From: an uncultured Porphyromonadaceae bacterium
GTDB lineage: Bacteria > Bacteroidota > Bacteroidia > Bacteroidales > Muribaculaceae
DNA length: 33,146 nucleotides
Reading direction: 5' to 3'
Assembly: GCA_947575235.1 (NCBI GenBank)
Contig: CANPMT010000038.1
Location: forward strand, 1-33,146
Under the pieces are notes generated by a model. The model had not been told where the DNA came from and searched no databases. It saw only the letters and a list, made by a program, of their open reading frames with translations. The translations under genes and the position numbers were made by a program. This document shows, one piece after another, positions 32,447 through 33,146 of the stretch (position 1 is its first letter; every line of letters begins with the position of its first letter).

Positions 32447-33059
32447 TTTGGAATCTTGCAGCCGGAGCATTAATCCCTACAAAGATGGAACTGTGTGGTT
32501 CTGTGAAGGGCGTACAGATGAATGGCCCTCCGAAAGATATCATGAGATTTACTTTATTCAAGGAGACACCTTAATAGCTGACCAAAAATATTGGAAAGTT
32601 TATCAAAAATATCTCTCAGGAAAAGCAAATTATGTATATGGTTTAAGAGCAGAGAAGAATAAAGTCTTCTTTGCTCCAAAAAATCATGCATGGGATCTAC
32701 TGATTTTTGACTATAATATCAAATCCGGAGATATAGTTAAAGTATATTCAACTTGTCAAGGCTTTTATAGCGACGTTTATCCAAGCCCTATTGAAATCAT
32801 ATGCACAGGAAAAAGTTATATGAAATCGTGTGGCAATACTTATGAGATTTTCAAGATCGCAGACGCAAGTGAAGGTAAAGCAATAACCTGGGCTCAAGGA
32901 GAATGGATCAAAGGATTGGGATCTGTGTCAGGACCTATTGACAATGATTATATGCAATGTTTTGGAGGCGGTTCATCAGTTTATGAACTTATGGTGGATG
33001 GGAAGATTGTATGGGAAGATTCAATAGGGAAGAACCATATGAATAAAATATTAGAATGA
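32400..33059 (+). CDS. Partner lipoprotein, copy 3, with protease-type signal peptide
   Basis: The 219-aa protein begins MKNSLYLFIAFAVIIFLESC, nearly the signal peptide of the C10-like proteins (MKNKLYLLIAFAAIMF), but the mature part is a partner-family domain: NPYKDGTVWFCEGRTDEWPS, FIQGDTLIADQKYWKVYQKY, KVFFAPKNHAWDLLIFDYNI, MKSCGNTYEIFKI, EWIKGLGSVSGPIDNDYMQC, GGGSSVYELMVDGKIVWEDS. The gene is thus a fusion that puts the partner directly under the protease leader and drops the protease. Lipobox LESC gives Cys20. It is closest to copy 1 in the body. The preserved frame and domain suggest selection for the partner alone, without its protease. Confidence 0.86.
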   Translation: MKNSLYLFIAFAVIIFLESCSRSINPYKDGTVWFCEGRTDEWPSERYHEIYFIQGDTLIADQKYWKVYQKYLSGKANYVYGLRAEKNKVFFAPKNHAWDLLIFDYNIKSGDIVKVYSTCQGFYSDVYPSPIEIICTGKSYMKSCGNTYEIFKIADASEGKAITWAQGEWIKGLGSVSGPIDNDYMQCFGGGSSVYELMVDGKIVWEDSIGKNHMNKILE

Positions 33060-33085
33060 ATTGATGATTCAAAGTTTTCTGTAAA

Positions 33086-33146
33086 GTAAATAAGTAAATA
33101 AGTAAATAAGTAAATAAGTAAATAAGTAAATAAGTAAATAAGTAAA
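33086..33146 (+). repeat. 8-bp tandem repeat (GTAAATAA)n, continues past the window
   Basis: Seven perfect units of GTAAATAA plus five bases run from 33086 to the right edge without a single mismatch. The unit has stops in every frame and cannot be coding. It begins 27 bases after the stop of the last lipoprotein gene. The window, or the underlying contig, ends inside it. Confidence 0.95.

Noticed and set aside
33086-33146. 8-bp repeat as a CRISPR or origin iteron array
   Set aside because: There are no spacers between units and no cas or replication gene nearby. It is a simple tandem repeat.

Overview
The window looks like a chromosomal segment of a gut Bacteroidales bacterium, most likely Muribaculaceae-like. 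The grounds are a SusC/SusD pair, streptopain-type (C10) cysteine proteases, secreted proteins ending in a 'YxNLQG...' C-terminal tail, promoters of the TTTG-N19-TAnnTTTG type, and moderate GC in the core genes. The family assignment is inference.

Region 1 (1-9540, minus strand) is a surface-nutrition block. A SusC-like TonB-dependent transporter and its SusD lipoprotein form an operon with a promoter at 9508-9538 and a terminator at 4136-4166. Downstream, each with its own promoter, lie a large secreted C10 protease (1524-3959) and a secreted protein of unknown function that runs off the left edge (1-1304). The combination suggests proteolysis coupled to peptide or glycopeptide uptake.

Region 2 (9885-14096, minus strand) is an envelope/housekeeping operon: dacB-type D-Ala-D-Ala carboxypeptidase, an Ala/Pro/Val/Glu-rich protein, rsmI, a coiled-coil lipoprotein and a small SPOR-like lipoprotein, closed by a terminator at 9875-9930.

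Region 3 (14126-22840) has a plus-strand pair (AI-2E-family membrane protein and a CPA2 antiporter with TrkA-C domains). It converges on a minus-strand operon made of a lipoprotein, a trans-prenyl diphosphate synthase, a TatD hydrolase, a second CPA2 antiporter with a cytoplasmic Usp-like half, and another lipoprotein.

Region 4 (22858-33146) begins at tRNA-Ser(GGA) and looks accessory. It is AT-rich and holds many unrecognised genes and repeats. It contains an unknown 382-aa protein, a DUF2442 gene, an MNT nucleotidyltransferase with a destroyed HepT partner, a plus-strand cluster of four unknown genes (coiled coil, 536-aa membrane protein, 39-aa protein, zinc ribbon), and a repeated lipoprotein array.

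The array is the most interesting part. A C10-protease-like lipoprotein overlaps a second lipoprotein of a novel-looking family (28240-30163). A second copy of the pair (30497-31958) has lost the protease prodomain by an exact in-frame deletion. In a third copy (32400-33059) the protease gene is gone and its leader and signal peptide are fused to the partner protein. Between the second and third copies lie a crushed protease remnant and a truncated hepT. A 267-bp identical block between copies one and two points to recent gene conversion or recombination. The partner lipoproteins are candidate protease inhibitors or substrates. The window ends inside an 8-bp tandem repeat.
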